From: Victivallales bacterium
Lineage (GTDB): Bacteria; Verrucomicrobiota; Lentisphaeria; Oligosphaerales; Oligosphaeraceae
Length of the DNA stretch: 38,689 bases
Direction: 5' to 3'
Assembly: GCA_017548425.1 (NCBI GenBank)
Contig: JAFZAB010000017.1
Coordinates: forward strand, 1-38,689
The notes under the pieces were generated by a model. The model ran no database searches, was not told where the DNA came from, and saw only the letters and a program-made list of their open reading frames with translations. Each line of letters starts with the position of its first letter. The stretch's first letter is position 1. Made by a program: the position numbers and the translations under genes. Positions 8,469 to 18,694 of the stretch are shown here, piece after piece.

Positions 8469-8656
8469 GGCTCATTCCTTTCTATTTGTGCTAAATCTTT
8501 ATAAAGTCAATCATTTCCAATGAAAATACTATAGCCTCATCTTGTGTTTTTGCCCATCATTCCACGCAAAACCACGCCATCTGAATGAATGACTGCTTTT
8601 TTATACCTTATTTTAATAGAAAAAACTGGAAAAATCCCCCTTTGGCTGTAATTTTA

Positions 8657-8662
8657 TATAAT
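8657..8662 (+). promoter_or_regulatory. Possible -10 box for the SNF2-HD-deacetylase genes
   Basis: A perfect TATAAT lies 94 bp before the preferred helicase start. No matching -35 is seen at 16-18 bp, so the call is weak. If it is used, transcription would begin near 8669. That would exclude the longer in-frame start at 8585 and support the ATG at 8756. Confidence 0.3.
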
Positions 8663-8755
8663 TTGACACTTTACCTTCATGGATGTGTTCCGCTGACGAA
8701 GGCCTGCACGTCATGCCTTCCTTCGACGGACGCCATCCGCAACCTAGATTCCGCC

Positions 8756-11700
8756 ATGCCCCTTAACGACGACCTGCAAAAACACATAGCCGCCTTGGCC
8801 GGCCCCGAAGCGTGGGAAGCCGGTCTGAAACTATTTTTGGACAATGCCGTGCTTGAATCGCAGCACACGCCGAAGTCCATCATCGTCAGGCTTGCGAATG
8901 ACCACGGGCGTTTCGAGCAGGTATCCGTCGCCATCCGCGCCAATCAATTGGTCTGCCGTTGCACATGCAGCACGCCCAGTCCGTATTGCGCCCACAAAGT
9001 CGCCGCATTGTTGATCATCGCGAAAGAATCGCCTGAACGGCTGGATCCTGTTTTCAACAACAGTTCGGAAGACGTTCAGACAACGCAGGAAGACGAAGGC
9101 GTCAAACTCGCCGCCATAAAGTCCTCCGTATCAGAACTTACGATGGATGCATTGAAGCACTTTCTCCAGACGTCCGAAGCGGATGCGCGGCTGAATCTGG
9201 TCTGCAAGGAAAGCCCTTTCCCGTCGTTGGAACTGCCCAGCCAGAAACTGGAAATTGCCGCCAATATCGAATTCCGCGGCGTCCGCTATGCGCAAGGCAA
9301 TTTGAAGCGGCTCATCGAGACAGGCCATGCGGCAGGCGGCATGACCATCGCCAATTTTGACCCGCAAATCCAACAAGTCATGAATTTTATCGTCCGTTTT
9401 GCGGACATGTCGAACGACTCCTTCACGCTCACGACCGAACTTGTCGCCGACTTGTTCCACTGCCTCCGCGGTTCCCGCATGCTGACGACGAGTAGCGGTG
9501 CGCAGGTCTATATCCATCTGTCGCCGTTGCAGATAGCGTTTTGCACACAGCAGACGGACGACAAGCCGTCCATCGTCCCAAAAATCATGATTCCAGATCA
9601 AGGCGTGCTCGAACCGGAGCAACTTTCCTTCATCGCGGGGCGTGGCGGCTACTGGATCGGCCGCAATCTTGAATACTGGTGGTTCCCTGGAATCCTGCCG
9701 CTCAACTGGTTGCGACTTTTCATCCAAAGCCCTGAACTCAAACTAGATCCAGCGGAACTCGAACGTCTGGACAAGCTTTGCGCGGCCAGCCGTTTCCCTG
9801 GCAAGATCATCAGCAACAAAAATCTCACGGAATTCTCCGTCGAATACGGCAAGCTCAAACCCGTCCTCACGCTGGATTGGGACAAACAGGGCCTCGTCGG
9901 CGATTTGAAATTCGACTACAACGGCACGCGAGCAAGCGTCGGCGGCAATCCAATGCTGATGACGAACGGCCATTTCATCCGCCGCGATCTCGACTACGAA
10001 GATACCGCCATAAACCTCTTACGTGAAGTTGGTTTCGAATCGCCGGACGATTCATGGAAAGGCATCCGCCTGAAAGATCCAGACAAAATTTGGTCGTTCA
10101 TGAAAAGCACGTCCCGCCTACTCGCACCGCATTGGCTTGTTTTCTGGACGCCGCAAGTCCGCACGAACATGGCGGCCACGTCGGAAGCCAAACTCGCCAT
10201 TTCGGCAGGACACGAGACGGAGGATTGGTTCGAAACGACCTGTCAGTTGAAAGCGGCAGACGGCACGCCAGTCCCGTTCGCGGCCGCTTTGGAGGCCGTT
10301 TCGAATGACCGCGACGTCGTCAAACTGCCGTCGGGTGCCATCGTCAAACTGCCGGCCAATCTGCTGTCACTCATCAAGAATCTCGTTCAGAAAGCCGTGG
10401 AGCGCAACGAAGAAGGCACGTTGAAATTCCAGCATTGCCAGGCGTTGGCTTTGAGCGACGAATTGGACGAATTCTGGGAAGGCCCTAAGCAACGCTGGCA
10501 GGAGCTTAAGTACCGTATTCTCAACCATCGCAAAATCAAACTGCCGCCCATTTCGCCGTCGTTGAAACGGACGCTCCGCCCTTATCAGACGGACGGCCTC
10601 AAATGGCTCCACACGTTGGAAGAATGCGGCTTCAACGGCATTCTGGCCGATGAAATGGGTCTCGGCAAAACCATCCAGGCCCTCGCGCTCATCCTGTCGC
10701 GCAAACTGCTTGGACTCTCCGTCAGACCGTCGCTCGTCGTCTGCCCCACATCGCTTTTGGACAACTGGGCCATTGAAGCCAAACGGTTTACGCCGCAATT
10801 GAAGACGATGGTCATCAAAGGCAACGACCGCGCGAAAGAGCTTCGCGAAATGGAACATGCGGATCTGATCATCACGTCCTACGCCCTCCTGCGCCGCGAC
10901 GGTTTTGAATACGAAGGCATGGAATTCGACCATCTGATTCTTGATGAAGCGCAGCACATCAAAAATCCGAAGACCGCCAACGCCAAGACTTGCAAAGGGT
11001 TACGTGCCGAATACAAGTTGATTCTGACGGGTACGCCTATCGAAAACAACTTGATTGAAATCTGGTCGCTGTTCGATTTCCTCTTGCCCGGTTATCTTGG
11101 TACGAACCGCAACTTCCATCTCAGCCCGAAAGCGACGGAAGAGGAAAAGGAAGAGCGGCAGACCGCCATTGCCGCGCAAATCAAGCCGTTTATCCTGCGC
11201 AGAACGAAAGTCGATGTCTGCGCGGAACTGCCGCCGAAGCTCGAACAAGTTCTTTTCTGCGAACTGACAGAACAGCAACGCACCATTTATGACAATCTCA
11301 TGCTCGCGGGCCGCCGCCTTCTCGATTTCGCACGCAAGACCGGCTGGAAGCAGCATCGTTTCGACGTACTCGCCATGCTTCTCCGCCTTCGCCAGACATG
11401 CTGCCATCCCATCCTTCTCCCGAAGGATCTCCGTGCGGATTTTCCGGACGACATCCCGTCCGCCAAATTCGATCTCGCGAAGGAAGTCATTCTGGAAGCC
11501 ATCGACTCGCGCCACCGCATCCTGCTCTTCTCACAGTTCACGTCTGTTCTCGACCTCTTCCCTGAATGGCTCAAAAAGTCGCACATCAAATTCGAACGGC
11601 TCGACGGATCGACGCAAGACCGCCAAGCCCACGTTGATAAGTTCAACAACAGTGATGACATACCGATTTTCCTCCTCAGCCTCAAGGCTGGCGGAACGGG

Positions 11701-11968
11701 TCTGAATCTCACGGGAGCGGACACCGTCATCCATTTCGACCAATGGTGGAATCCGATGGTCGAAGACCAGGCGACGGACCGTGCGCATCGTATCGGCCAG
11801 ACAAAAACCGTCACATCCATCAAGCTCATCGCGCAGAATACCGTGGAGGAGAAGATCTTAGACCTTCAAGACTCCAAACGAAACCTCTTCCACAAAATCG
11901 TCGATGACGCTCCCGCTTCGTTGGACGATCTCACGACCGACGACATCGAATACATCTTCGCACAATAG
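8756..11968 (+). CDS. SWIM-domain SNF2/Swi2-family helicase (copy 1)
   Basis: A large ATP-dependent DNA translocase of the bacterial SNF2 family, about 1,070 residues. An N-terminal SWIM zinc finger (C67, C69, C78, H80) is followed by a long family-specific middle region. The ATPase core shows Walker A DEMGLGKTIQ near residue 630, LIITSYALLRRD, the DEAQ box near residue 728, LTGTPIENN, PFILRRTK, and the helicase C half (LLFSQFTSVLDLF, SLKAGGTGLNLTGAD, DRAHRIGQT). The frame is open from 8585, but those 57 codons look non-coding and a TATAAT lies inside them, so I start at 8756; neither start has a good Shine-Dalgarno. The HD hydrolase follows after 14 nt. Such helicases remodel protein-DNA complexes in transcription recycling or repair, and some work in phage defence. 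The role here is unknown. Confidence 0.92.
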   Translation: MPLNDDLQKHIAALAGPEAWEAGLKLFLDNAVLESQHTPKSIIVRLANDHGRFEQVSVAIRANQLVCRCTCSTPSPYCAHKVAALLIIAKESPERLDPVFNNSSEDVQTTQEDEGVKLAAIKSSVSELTMDALKHFLQTSEADARLNLVCKESPFPSLELPSQKLEIAANIEFRGVRYAQGNLKRLIETGHAAGGMTIANFDPQIQQVMNFIVRFADMSNDSFTLTTELVADLFHCLRGSRMLTTSSGAQVYIHLSPLQIAFCTQQTDDKPSIVPKIMIPDQGVLEPEQLSFIAGRGGYWIGRNLEYWWFPGILPLNWLRLFIQSPELKLDPAELERLDKLCAASRFPGKIISNKNLTEFSVEYGKLKPVLTLDWDKQGLVGDLKFDYNGTRASVGGNPMLMTNGHFIRRDLDYEDTAINLLREVGFESPDDSWKGIRLKDPDKIWSFMKSTSRLLAPHWLVFWTPQVRTNMAATSEAKLAISAGHETEDWFETTCQLKAADGTPVPFAAALEAVSNDRDVVKLPSGAIVKLPANLLSLIKNLVQKAVERNEEGTLKFQHCQALALSDELDEFWEGPKQRWQELKYRILNHRKIKLPPISPSLKRTLRPYQTDGLKWLHTLEECGFNGILADEMGLGKTIQALALILSRKLLGLSVRPSLVVCPTSLLDNWAIEAKRFTPQLKTMVIKGNDRAKELREMEHADLIITSYALLRRDGFEYEGMEFDHLILDEAQHIKNPKTANAKTCKGLRAEYKLILTGTPIENNLIEIWSLFDFLLPGYLGTNRNFHLSPKATEEEKEERQTAIAAQIKPFILRRTKVDVCAELPPKLEQVLFCELTEQQRTIYDNLMLAGRRLLDFARKTGWKQHRFDVLAMLLRLRQTCCHPILLPKDLRADFPDDIPSAKFDLAKEVILEAIDSRHRILLFSQFTSVLDLFPEWLKKSHIKFERLDGSTQDRQAHVDKFNNSDDIPIFLLSLKAGGTGLNLTGADTVIHFDQWWNPMVEDQATDRAHRIGQTKTVTSIKLIAQNTVEEKILDLQDSKRNLFHKIVDDAPASLDDLTTDDIEYIFAQ

Positions 11969-11982
11969 GCCATCCTTTCTCC

Positions 11983-13266
11983 ATGATTCCCAGAAAGTCC
12001 ATCTGCATTCCTGCGACGCCTCCGGCGGACATTGCGGATTTCCTTCCCATCGTGGAACATCCGCACTTCCAGCGTCTTCGCGGTCGTAAACAACTGGGAA
12101 TCAATTATCTGGTATTTCCGGGAGCCGTCCATACGCGTTTTGAACACACCATCGGCGTCTTAGCGCTTACGCAACGACTCTGCCGAATCCAGCGGCTTCC
12201 AGCGGATGAAGCACGTCTTCTTCAGGCCTTTGCGCTTCTCCATGACATCGGCCATGGCCCGTTCTCCCATCAAATCGAACCCGTCCTGCAAGGCGACCAC
12301 CATTCCTGCGGAATCCGCCGAATCCATGACATGCATGACGCCATCAAAGCCTGCGGTCTTGACGATGACGACATCGCCGCCATGCTGACCGGCGGCAATC
12401 CGCTCGCCAACTGGATTTCCGACCGCAATCTCGGTACGGACAAACTTGATTATCTCATGCGAGACGCCCTCCACATCGGCTTCCACGGTACGCCGGACAT
12501 CGAGAAAATCCAATTCTACACGCTTTTCACGGAAGACGGGCTGGCCATCGAGCAGAAATTCATCGAAGACGCCAAACAACTTCAGAAATTCTACTCCTAT
12601 CTCCATCAGCACGGCTATCTCAACAAAACCGCCCTAGCCGCGCAACGAATGTTGCAACGCGCTGTCCAGCAGGAACTTGAGGCAGAAGACAAAAACAGCG
12701 ATTCGTTGTGGGACATGACGGACAACGAACTGGAATCGTGGCTTGTCTCCGTCCGTCATCCCGTTGCAAAAAAACTGGTCGAAGCTTTGCGTAACCGCTT
12801 CCTGTACAAGACTTTTCTAGCCTTGAAGCCTGCTGGATACGCATACGTCGAACGGCAGGCGGATAAACCGCTCACCGTCCATGAATGGCAACGCGCCAAT
12901 CTTCGCGATTTCTCCGCCTTCGCACAGTCGCCGCAGAATCTCATCGCGTTGGAAGATGAAATCGCGGCCAGTTGCGGATGCGCCCCCGGCGACGTGCTGT
13001 TCGCGGCCATGCCTTACTTCAAAAAGCTCATTCCAAAAGACTTGCGCGTTTTTTCCTGTAGCCGACGTCAACAGGATTTCTGGCTGTTGGAAAACGACAA
13101 AGACCATCGCAAGTCGCTTGAAAGCGACTATTTGCGGACGTTTGCCATCCGTCTTGTCGCGCCGCCCGACCTTCGCGAACGGCTGTCGCAAAACGCTGAA
13201 ACGATTGAAAACATCATTTTGACAACCATAGCTAAATCCATTTCAACAAACAAGGAGCTACCATGA
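11983..13266 (+). CDS. HD-domain phosphohydrolase (dGTPase/SAMHD1-like)
   Basis: A 427-residue metal-dependent phosphohydrolase of the HD superfamily, closest in layout to dNTP triphosphohydrolase/SAMHD1-like proteins. The metal site is complete: H55 in TRFEHTIGV, H87-D88 in FALLHDIGHGPFSH, and D153 in GTDKLDYLMRDA. The phrase HPHFQRLRGRKQLGINYLVF near residue 26 is the usual lead-in of this group. By family knowledge the substrate is a nucleotide or dNTP, but the sequence does not prove this. It starts 14 nt after the helicase stop. Its last four bases overlap the start of the deacetylase (ATGA), so translation of the two is probably coupled. The pairing with a helicase suggests a role in DNA metabolism. 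Confidence 0.88.
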   Translation: MIPRKSICIPATPPADIADFLPIVEHPHFQRLRGRKQLGINYLVFPGAVHTRFEHTIGVLALTQRLCRIQRLPADEARLLQAFALLHDIGHGPFSHQIEPVLQGDHHSCGIRRIHDMHDAIKACGLDDDDIAAMLTGGNPLANWISDRNLGTDKLDYLMRDALHIGFHGTPDIEKIQFYTLFTEDGLAIEQKFIEDAKQLQKFYSYLHQHGYLNKTALAAQRMLQRAVQQELEAEDKNSDSLWDMTDNELESWLVSVRHPVAKKLVEALRNRFLYKTFLALKPAGYAYVERQADKPLTVHEWQRANLRDFSAFAQSPQNLIALEDEIAASCGCAPGDVLFAAMPYFKKLIPKDLRVFSCSRRQQDFWLLENDKDHRKSLESDYLRTFAIRLVAPPDLRERLSQNAETIENIILTTIAKSISTNKELP

Positions 13267-14048
13267 GAACGCGTTTCGTTTTTCCCCAAGGCAAGAACAA
13301 GGCTTTGACCATGAGCTATGACGATGGTGTCGTCGCTGACCGTCGGCTCGTTGAAATCTTCAACCGCTACGGCATCAAAGGTACGTTCCATCTCAACTCC
13401 GCCACGTTCGGCAACAAAGGAAAAATCGAGCCGGAAGAAGTCGCGACGCTGTACAAAGGCCATGAAGTCTCCTGCCATGCCGCGACGCATCCCTTCCTGG
13501 AACGGATTCCGCGTGGGGAAATCATGCGCGAAGTGTGGGAAGACCGCAAACGCATCGAAGAACTGGCGGGTTATCCCGTCCTCTCCATGTCATATCCCTA
13601 TGGGACGCACAATGATGAAGTTATCGAGATCCTCCGCGCCGCCGGTATCCATTGCTGCCGCACGACGGCCGCCACGAAGGCCTTCGGCCTGCCCAACGAT
13701 TTTCTCGCATGGCATCCGACCTGCCATCATCGTGACGCCCTCCCGCTCATTCCTAACTTCCTGAACATCAAATATCCGCTTGCCGTTTTCTTCGTCTGGG
13801 GCCACGCCTATGAATTCGACAACAACAACAATTGGGAAGACATCGAAAACTTCTGCCAGCAGATGACCGGCAAAGAAGACATCTGGTATGCCACGAACAT
13901 CGAAATCTGCCGTTATGTCAAAGCCGTCCGCGCGTTGGATGTTTCGGCCGACGGCTCGATGATCTACAATCCGTCTGCGACGGAAATCTGGTTCACTGCC
14001 GACAACGCCCCGATGTCCATCAAGGCCGGCGAAACCGTTAAATTGTAA
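13263..14048 (+). CDS. Polysaccharide deacetylase (NodB-homology) family protein
   Basis: A 261-residue carbohydrate-esterase-4-like protein that would remove acetyl groups from an N-acetylated sugar polymer or a related small substrate. The catalytic pieces are visible: the SYDDG motif with D20/D21, and metal-binding H72 and H76 in SCHAATHPF. SMSYPYGTHNDEVI near residue 110 corresponds to the motif 3 region. There is no signal peptide, so the protein appears cytoplasmic; secreted deacetylases of this family usually have one. A short C-terminal beta-rich tail (residues 215-261) is added. The start overlaps the HD gene stop as ATGA and has an AAGGAG Shine-Dalgarno 5 nt upstream. Its link to the helicase and HD gene is only positional. 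Confidence 0.88.
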   Translation: MRTRFVFPQGKNKALTMSYDDGVVADRRLVEIFNRYGIKGTFHLNSATFGNKGKIEPEEVATLYKGHEVSCHAATHPFLERIPRGEIMREVWEDRKRIEELAGYPVLSMSYPYGTHNDEVIEILRAAGIHCCRTTAATKAFGLPNDFLAWHPTCHHRDALPLIPNFLNIKYPLAVFFVWGHAYEFDNNNNWEDIENFCQQMTGKEDIWYATNIEICRYVKAVRALDVSADGSMIYNPSATEIWFTADNAPMSIKAGETVKL

Positions 14049-14054
14049 GGTGTG

Positions 14055-14075
14055 GCGGCGGCGTCCCGCCGTCGC
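14055..14075 (+). terminator. GC-rich hairpin after the deacetylase gene
   Basis: A 9-bp stem with one G-U pair and a 3-nt loop (core CGGCG-TCC-CGCCG) lies 7 nt after the stop and is followed by ATTTATTT. It could be a weak intrinsic terminator or a stabiliser of the upstream mRNA. The core recurs at 27671-27728 and, inverted, at 27940-27956. Confidence 0.5.
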
Positions 14076-14116
14076 ATTTATTTCTACAATTCCCAATCCC
14101 CATAGGAATCACTGCC

Positions 14117-15475
14117 ATGGCGAAACTAATTGTCACAGATGGGCCGAACAGCGGCCAGGAGTTCCAATTCGACGGCGGACGCTGTTCCGTCGGCAGAATC
14201 GAAGATTGCGACATCGTGCTCAACCATGGCAGCATCTCGCGACAGCATGCGGCGTTCACGTTGGTCGCGGGAGCATGGAAACTGGAGGATCTCGGCAGCC
14301 AGAACGGAACCGTTGTCAATGACCAGCGGATTCAAAGCTGCCTCATCAAATCGGCATGCACCATTCAGTTCGGACAAGTCACGACACGCTTCGAGCCCGG
14401 CCAGGAAATCTCCCTGCAACCGTCGCAATCATCGCAGTATCATGAGACGATCGCCATGCCGTCATTGTCGGCGTCAGGCGTCAATCCAGACGACATCAAA
14501 GCCATCGGCAAAACCATCAACGGCGTCTTCAGCGAATTTGGACGCGTCATCGTCGGCCAACAGCAAGTCGCGCAGGAGTTGCTCATCGCCATCGCGGCCG
14601 GCGGCCACTGCCTGATGATCGGCCTGCCCGGCCTCGCCAAAACACTGATGGTTTCGACGCTTGCGCAAATCCTTAAGCTTCAATTTAAACGCGTTCAGTT
14701 CACGCCGGATCTCATGCCGTCCGACATCATCGGAACGGACATTCTCGACGTCGATGAACAGGGCAAGCGGTCATTCCGCTTTATTAAAGGGCCTGTATTC
14801 ACGAACATGCTACTGGCGGATGAAATCAACCGTACGCCGCCGAAAACGCAGGCCGCCCTGCTGGAGGCCATGCAGGAGAAGCAGGTCACGGCGTCCAACC
14901 AGCTCTTCAAATTGCCGCCGCCGTTCTTCGTTCTCGCGACACAGAATCCTCTTGAACAGGAAGGTACCTATCCATTGCCGGAAGCCCAGCTGGACCGCTT
15001 CATGTTCAACATTCTCGTCGATTATCCGGAAGCCGACGAAGAGGAGCAGATCGTCATGGCGACGACGACGCGGAAGAAGGTGGAACTCAATCAACTGCTT
15101 TCTGCAGAAGAGCTTGTGCGCATTCAAGCCATCGTTCGCGACTTGCCAGTCTCGCCGCATGTCGTCAAATACGCGACGCGTCTCGTCCGCATGACGCGGC
15201 CGAAATCGGATGAGGCTCCGGATTTCATCAAACAGTACATCCATTGCGGCGCGGGACCGCGTGCCGCGCAATGCCTTGTGTTGGGAGCCAAAGCACGAGC
15301 CATCCTGCAAGGCCGCGTCAACGTGTCCTGCGGCGACGTAAGAGCCATCGCCCTGCCCGTCCTACGGCACCGCCTCTTCACCAATTTCACGGCCGATTCT
15401 GAAGGCGTCACGGCGGACGACATCGTCGCCCGTCTTCTGGAGAAGGCTCCCGAACCGTCTGCAAGAGACTATTAA
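14117..15475 (+). CDS. FHA domain-MoxR AAA+ ATPase fusion
   Basis: A 452-residue cytoplasmic ATPase. Residues 1-95 are a forkhead-associated domain, which reads phosphothreonine: SVGR at 24-27, SRQHA at 41-45 and SQNGT at 61-65 are its binding residues. After a Ser/Gln-rich linker, residues 125-445 are a MoxR-type AAA+ module with Walker A GLPGLAKT (169-176), Walker B LLADEIN, and the MoxR hallmark ATQNPLEQEGTYPLPEAQLD. MoxR proteins act as chaperones that insert metals or activate partner vWA proteins and are usually followed by a DUF58 gene. None follows here; the nearest vWA protein is 13 kb downstream (28060). The fused FHA domain suggests that recruitment depends on Ser/Thr kinase signalling. 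The start at 14117 has an AGGAA Shine-Dalgarno 8 nt upstream. Confidence 0.92.
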   Translation: MAKLIVTDGPNSGQEFQFDGGRCSVGRIEDCDIVLNHGSISRQHAAFTLVAGAWKLEDLGSQNGTVVNDQRIQSCLIKSACTIQFGQVTTRFEPGQEISLQPSQSSQYHETIAMPSLSASGVNPDDIKAIGKTINGVFSEFGRVIVGQQQVAQELLIAIAAGGHCLMIGLPGLAKTLMVSTLAQILKLQFKRVQFTPDLMPSDIIGTDILDVDEQGKRSFRFIKGPVFTNMLLADEINRTPPKTQAALLEAMQEKQVTASNQLFKLPPPFFVLATQNPLEQEGTYPLPEAQLDRFMFNILVDYPEADEEEQIVMATTTRKKVELNQLLSAEELVRIQAIVRDLPVSPHVVKYATRLVRMTRPKSDEAPDFIKQYIHCGAGPRAAQCLVLGAKARAILQGRVNVSCGDVRAIALPVLRHRLFTNFTADSEGVTADDIVARLLEKAPEPSARDY

Positions 15476-15521
15476 GAGAAAGGGACCAAAAGGACTAAAG
15501 CGACTCCGCATGGCCGCATCT

Positions 15522-15566
15522 GTCCCTTTTGTCCCTTTTGTCCCTCATGTCCCTTTTGTCCCTTTG
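15522..15566. repeat. 9-bp tandem repeat, five units (GTCCCTTTT)
   Basis: Units start at 15522, 15531, 15540, 15549 and 15558; the third reads GTCCCTCAT and the last GTCCCTTTG. The array begins 47 bp after the FHA-MoxR stop. Just after that stop, an AAAGGGACCAAAAGGAC stretch is roughly complementary and could pair with the array in RNA. A similar array lies after gyrA (21590-21616). Confidence 0.85.
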
Positions 15567-15599
15567 CAGAAAAAAAAGTGCTTTTTTTCCGCCAATGGT

Positions 15600-15627
15600 T
15601 TGTATTTTGCGGAAATGGCGGTAATTT
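15600..15627 (+). promoter_or_regulatory. Possible tRNA promoter
   Basis: TTGTAT (15600-15605), a 16-bp spacer and TAATTT (15622-15627) lie 37 bp before the first tRNA. The same DNA can form competing stems (TTTCCGC/GCGGAAA or CCGCCA/TGGCGG). A CGTCGTT/AACGACG hairpin (about 15634-15651) would fall in the precursor leader. The match to consensus is modest. Confidence 0.3.
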
Positions 15628-15664
15628 AAAGGGCGTCGTTGGAAAACGACGTCTGACAAAACCT

Positions 15665-15741
15665 GGAGTTGTAGCGCAATTGGTTAGAGCATCGCCCTGT
15701 CACGGCGAAGGTTGCGAGTTCGAGCCTCGTCAACTCCGCCA
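15665..15741 (+). tRNA. tRNA-Asp (GTC), copy 1
   Basis: The cloverleaf is complete. The acceptor stem is GGAGTTG/CAACTCC, the anticodon stem TCGCC/GGCGA with loop CTGTCAC (anticodon GTC), and the T-arm contains GTTCGAGCC. The discriminator is G and CCA is encoded (15739-15741). It is identical to copy 2, 21 bp downstream, and probably shares its precursor. Confidence 0.97.
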
Positions 15742-15762
15742 GGTTTTGAAAAACGCTCAAAC

Positions 15763-15839
15763 GGAGTTGTAGCGCAATTGGTTAGAGCATCGCCCTGTCA
15801 CGGCGAAGGTTGCGAGTTCGAGCCTCGTCAACTCCGCCA
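15763..15839 (+). tRNA. tRNA-Asp (GTC), copy 2
   Basis: Identical over all 77 nt, CCA included, to the copy at 15665. The two are separated by 21 bp with no promoter, so they are likely processed from one transcript. The strong hairpin terminator at 15845 begins 6 nt after the CCA. Confidence 0.97.
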
Positions 15840-15844
15840 ATTGT

Positions 15845-15878
15845 AAAGCCCAGTCATCAGCTGATGACTGGGCTTTTT
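15845..15878 (+). terminator. Rho-independent terminator of the tRNA-Asp pair
   Basis: A perfect inverted repeat with 16-nt arms (AAAGCCCAGTCATCAG and its complement) meets at 15860/15861 and merges into five T residues (15874-15878). In RNA it forms a stem of about 14 bp with a 4-nt loop and a U tract. Confidence 0.93.
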
Positions 15879-15979
15879 GGCGTTTTGGGGACGTTTTCAT
15901 CTGGAATATCTGCGATTTCAGAGATATCCGCAAAATCAAATGATCATCCCAGATATCCCAATTTTACCACAAATTATCT

Positions 15980-16010
15980 CGCGCATACGCGCACATGCGC
16001 GTATGCGCGT
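15980..16010. promoter_or_regulatory. Alternating purine-pyrimidine palindrome at the gyrB promoter
   Basis: Positions 15980-16009 are a palindrome with 14-bp arms (CGCGCATACGCGCA and its complement) around a CA centre. Every step from 15980 to 16010 alternates pyrimidine and purine. Such DNA can flip to Z-form or extrude a cruciform when negatively supercoiled. It ends 3 bp before the predicted -35 of gyrB. No T run follows, so it is not a simple terminator. A supercoiling-dependent regulatory role is inference. Confidence 0.7.
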
Positions 16011-16012
16011 CC

Positions 16013-16040
16013 TTGTAATTTAATAATTATATATTATAGT
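16013..16040 (+). promoter_or_regulatory. Predicted gyrBA promoter
   Basis: TTGTAA (16013-16018), a 16-bp AT-rich spacer and TATAGT (16035-16040) match sigma-70 boxes reasonably well. The predicted start near 16047 gives a leader of about 40 nt. Other -10 choices exist within the AT-rich run (16030-16037). Confidence 0.5.
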
Positions 16041-16078
16041 AAAGGAAAGTTGTTTTTTAACAATCACCTTAGTCTTAG

Positions 16079-18667
<2,589 letters not shown>

Positions 18668-18694
18668 GCATTGCCATAACGGAAGGTAACCACC

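Noticed and set aside
8585..8755. N-terminal extension of the first helicase
   Set aside because: The 57 codons have no Shine-Dalgarno, contain a perfect TATAAT and AT-rich DNA, and encode no helicase-like sequence. The ATG at 8756 begins a typical domain.
15845..15878. Attachment site or IS end next to the tRNA genes
   Set aside because: The perfect palindrome with a T run directly after the tRNA is fully explained as an intrinsic terminator; no integrase or transposase is nearby.
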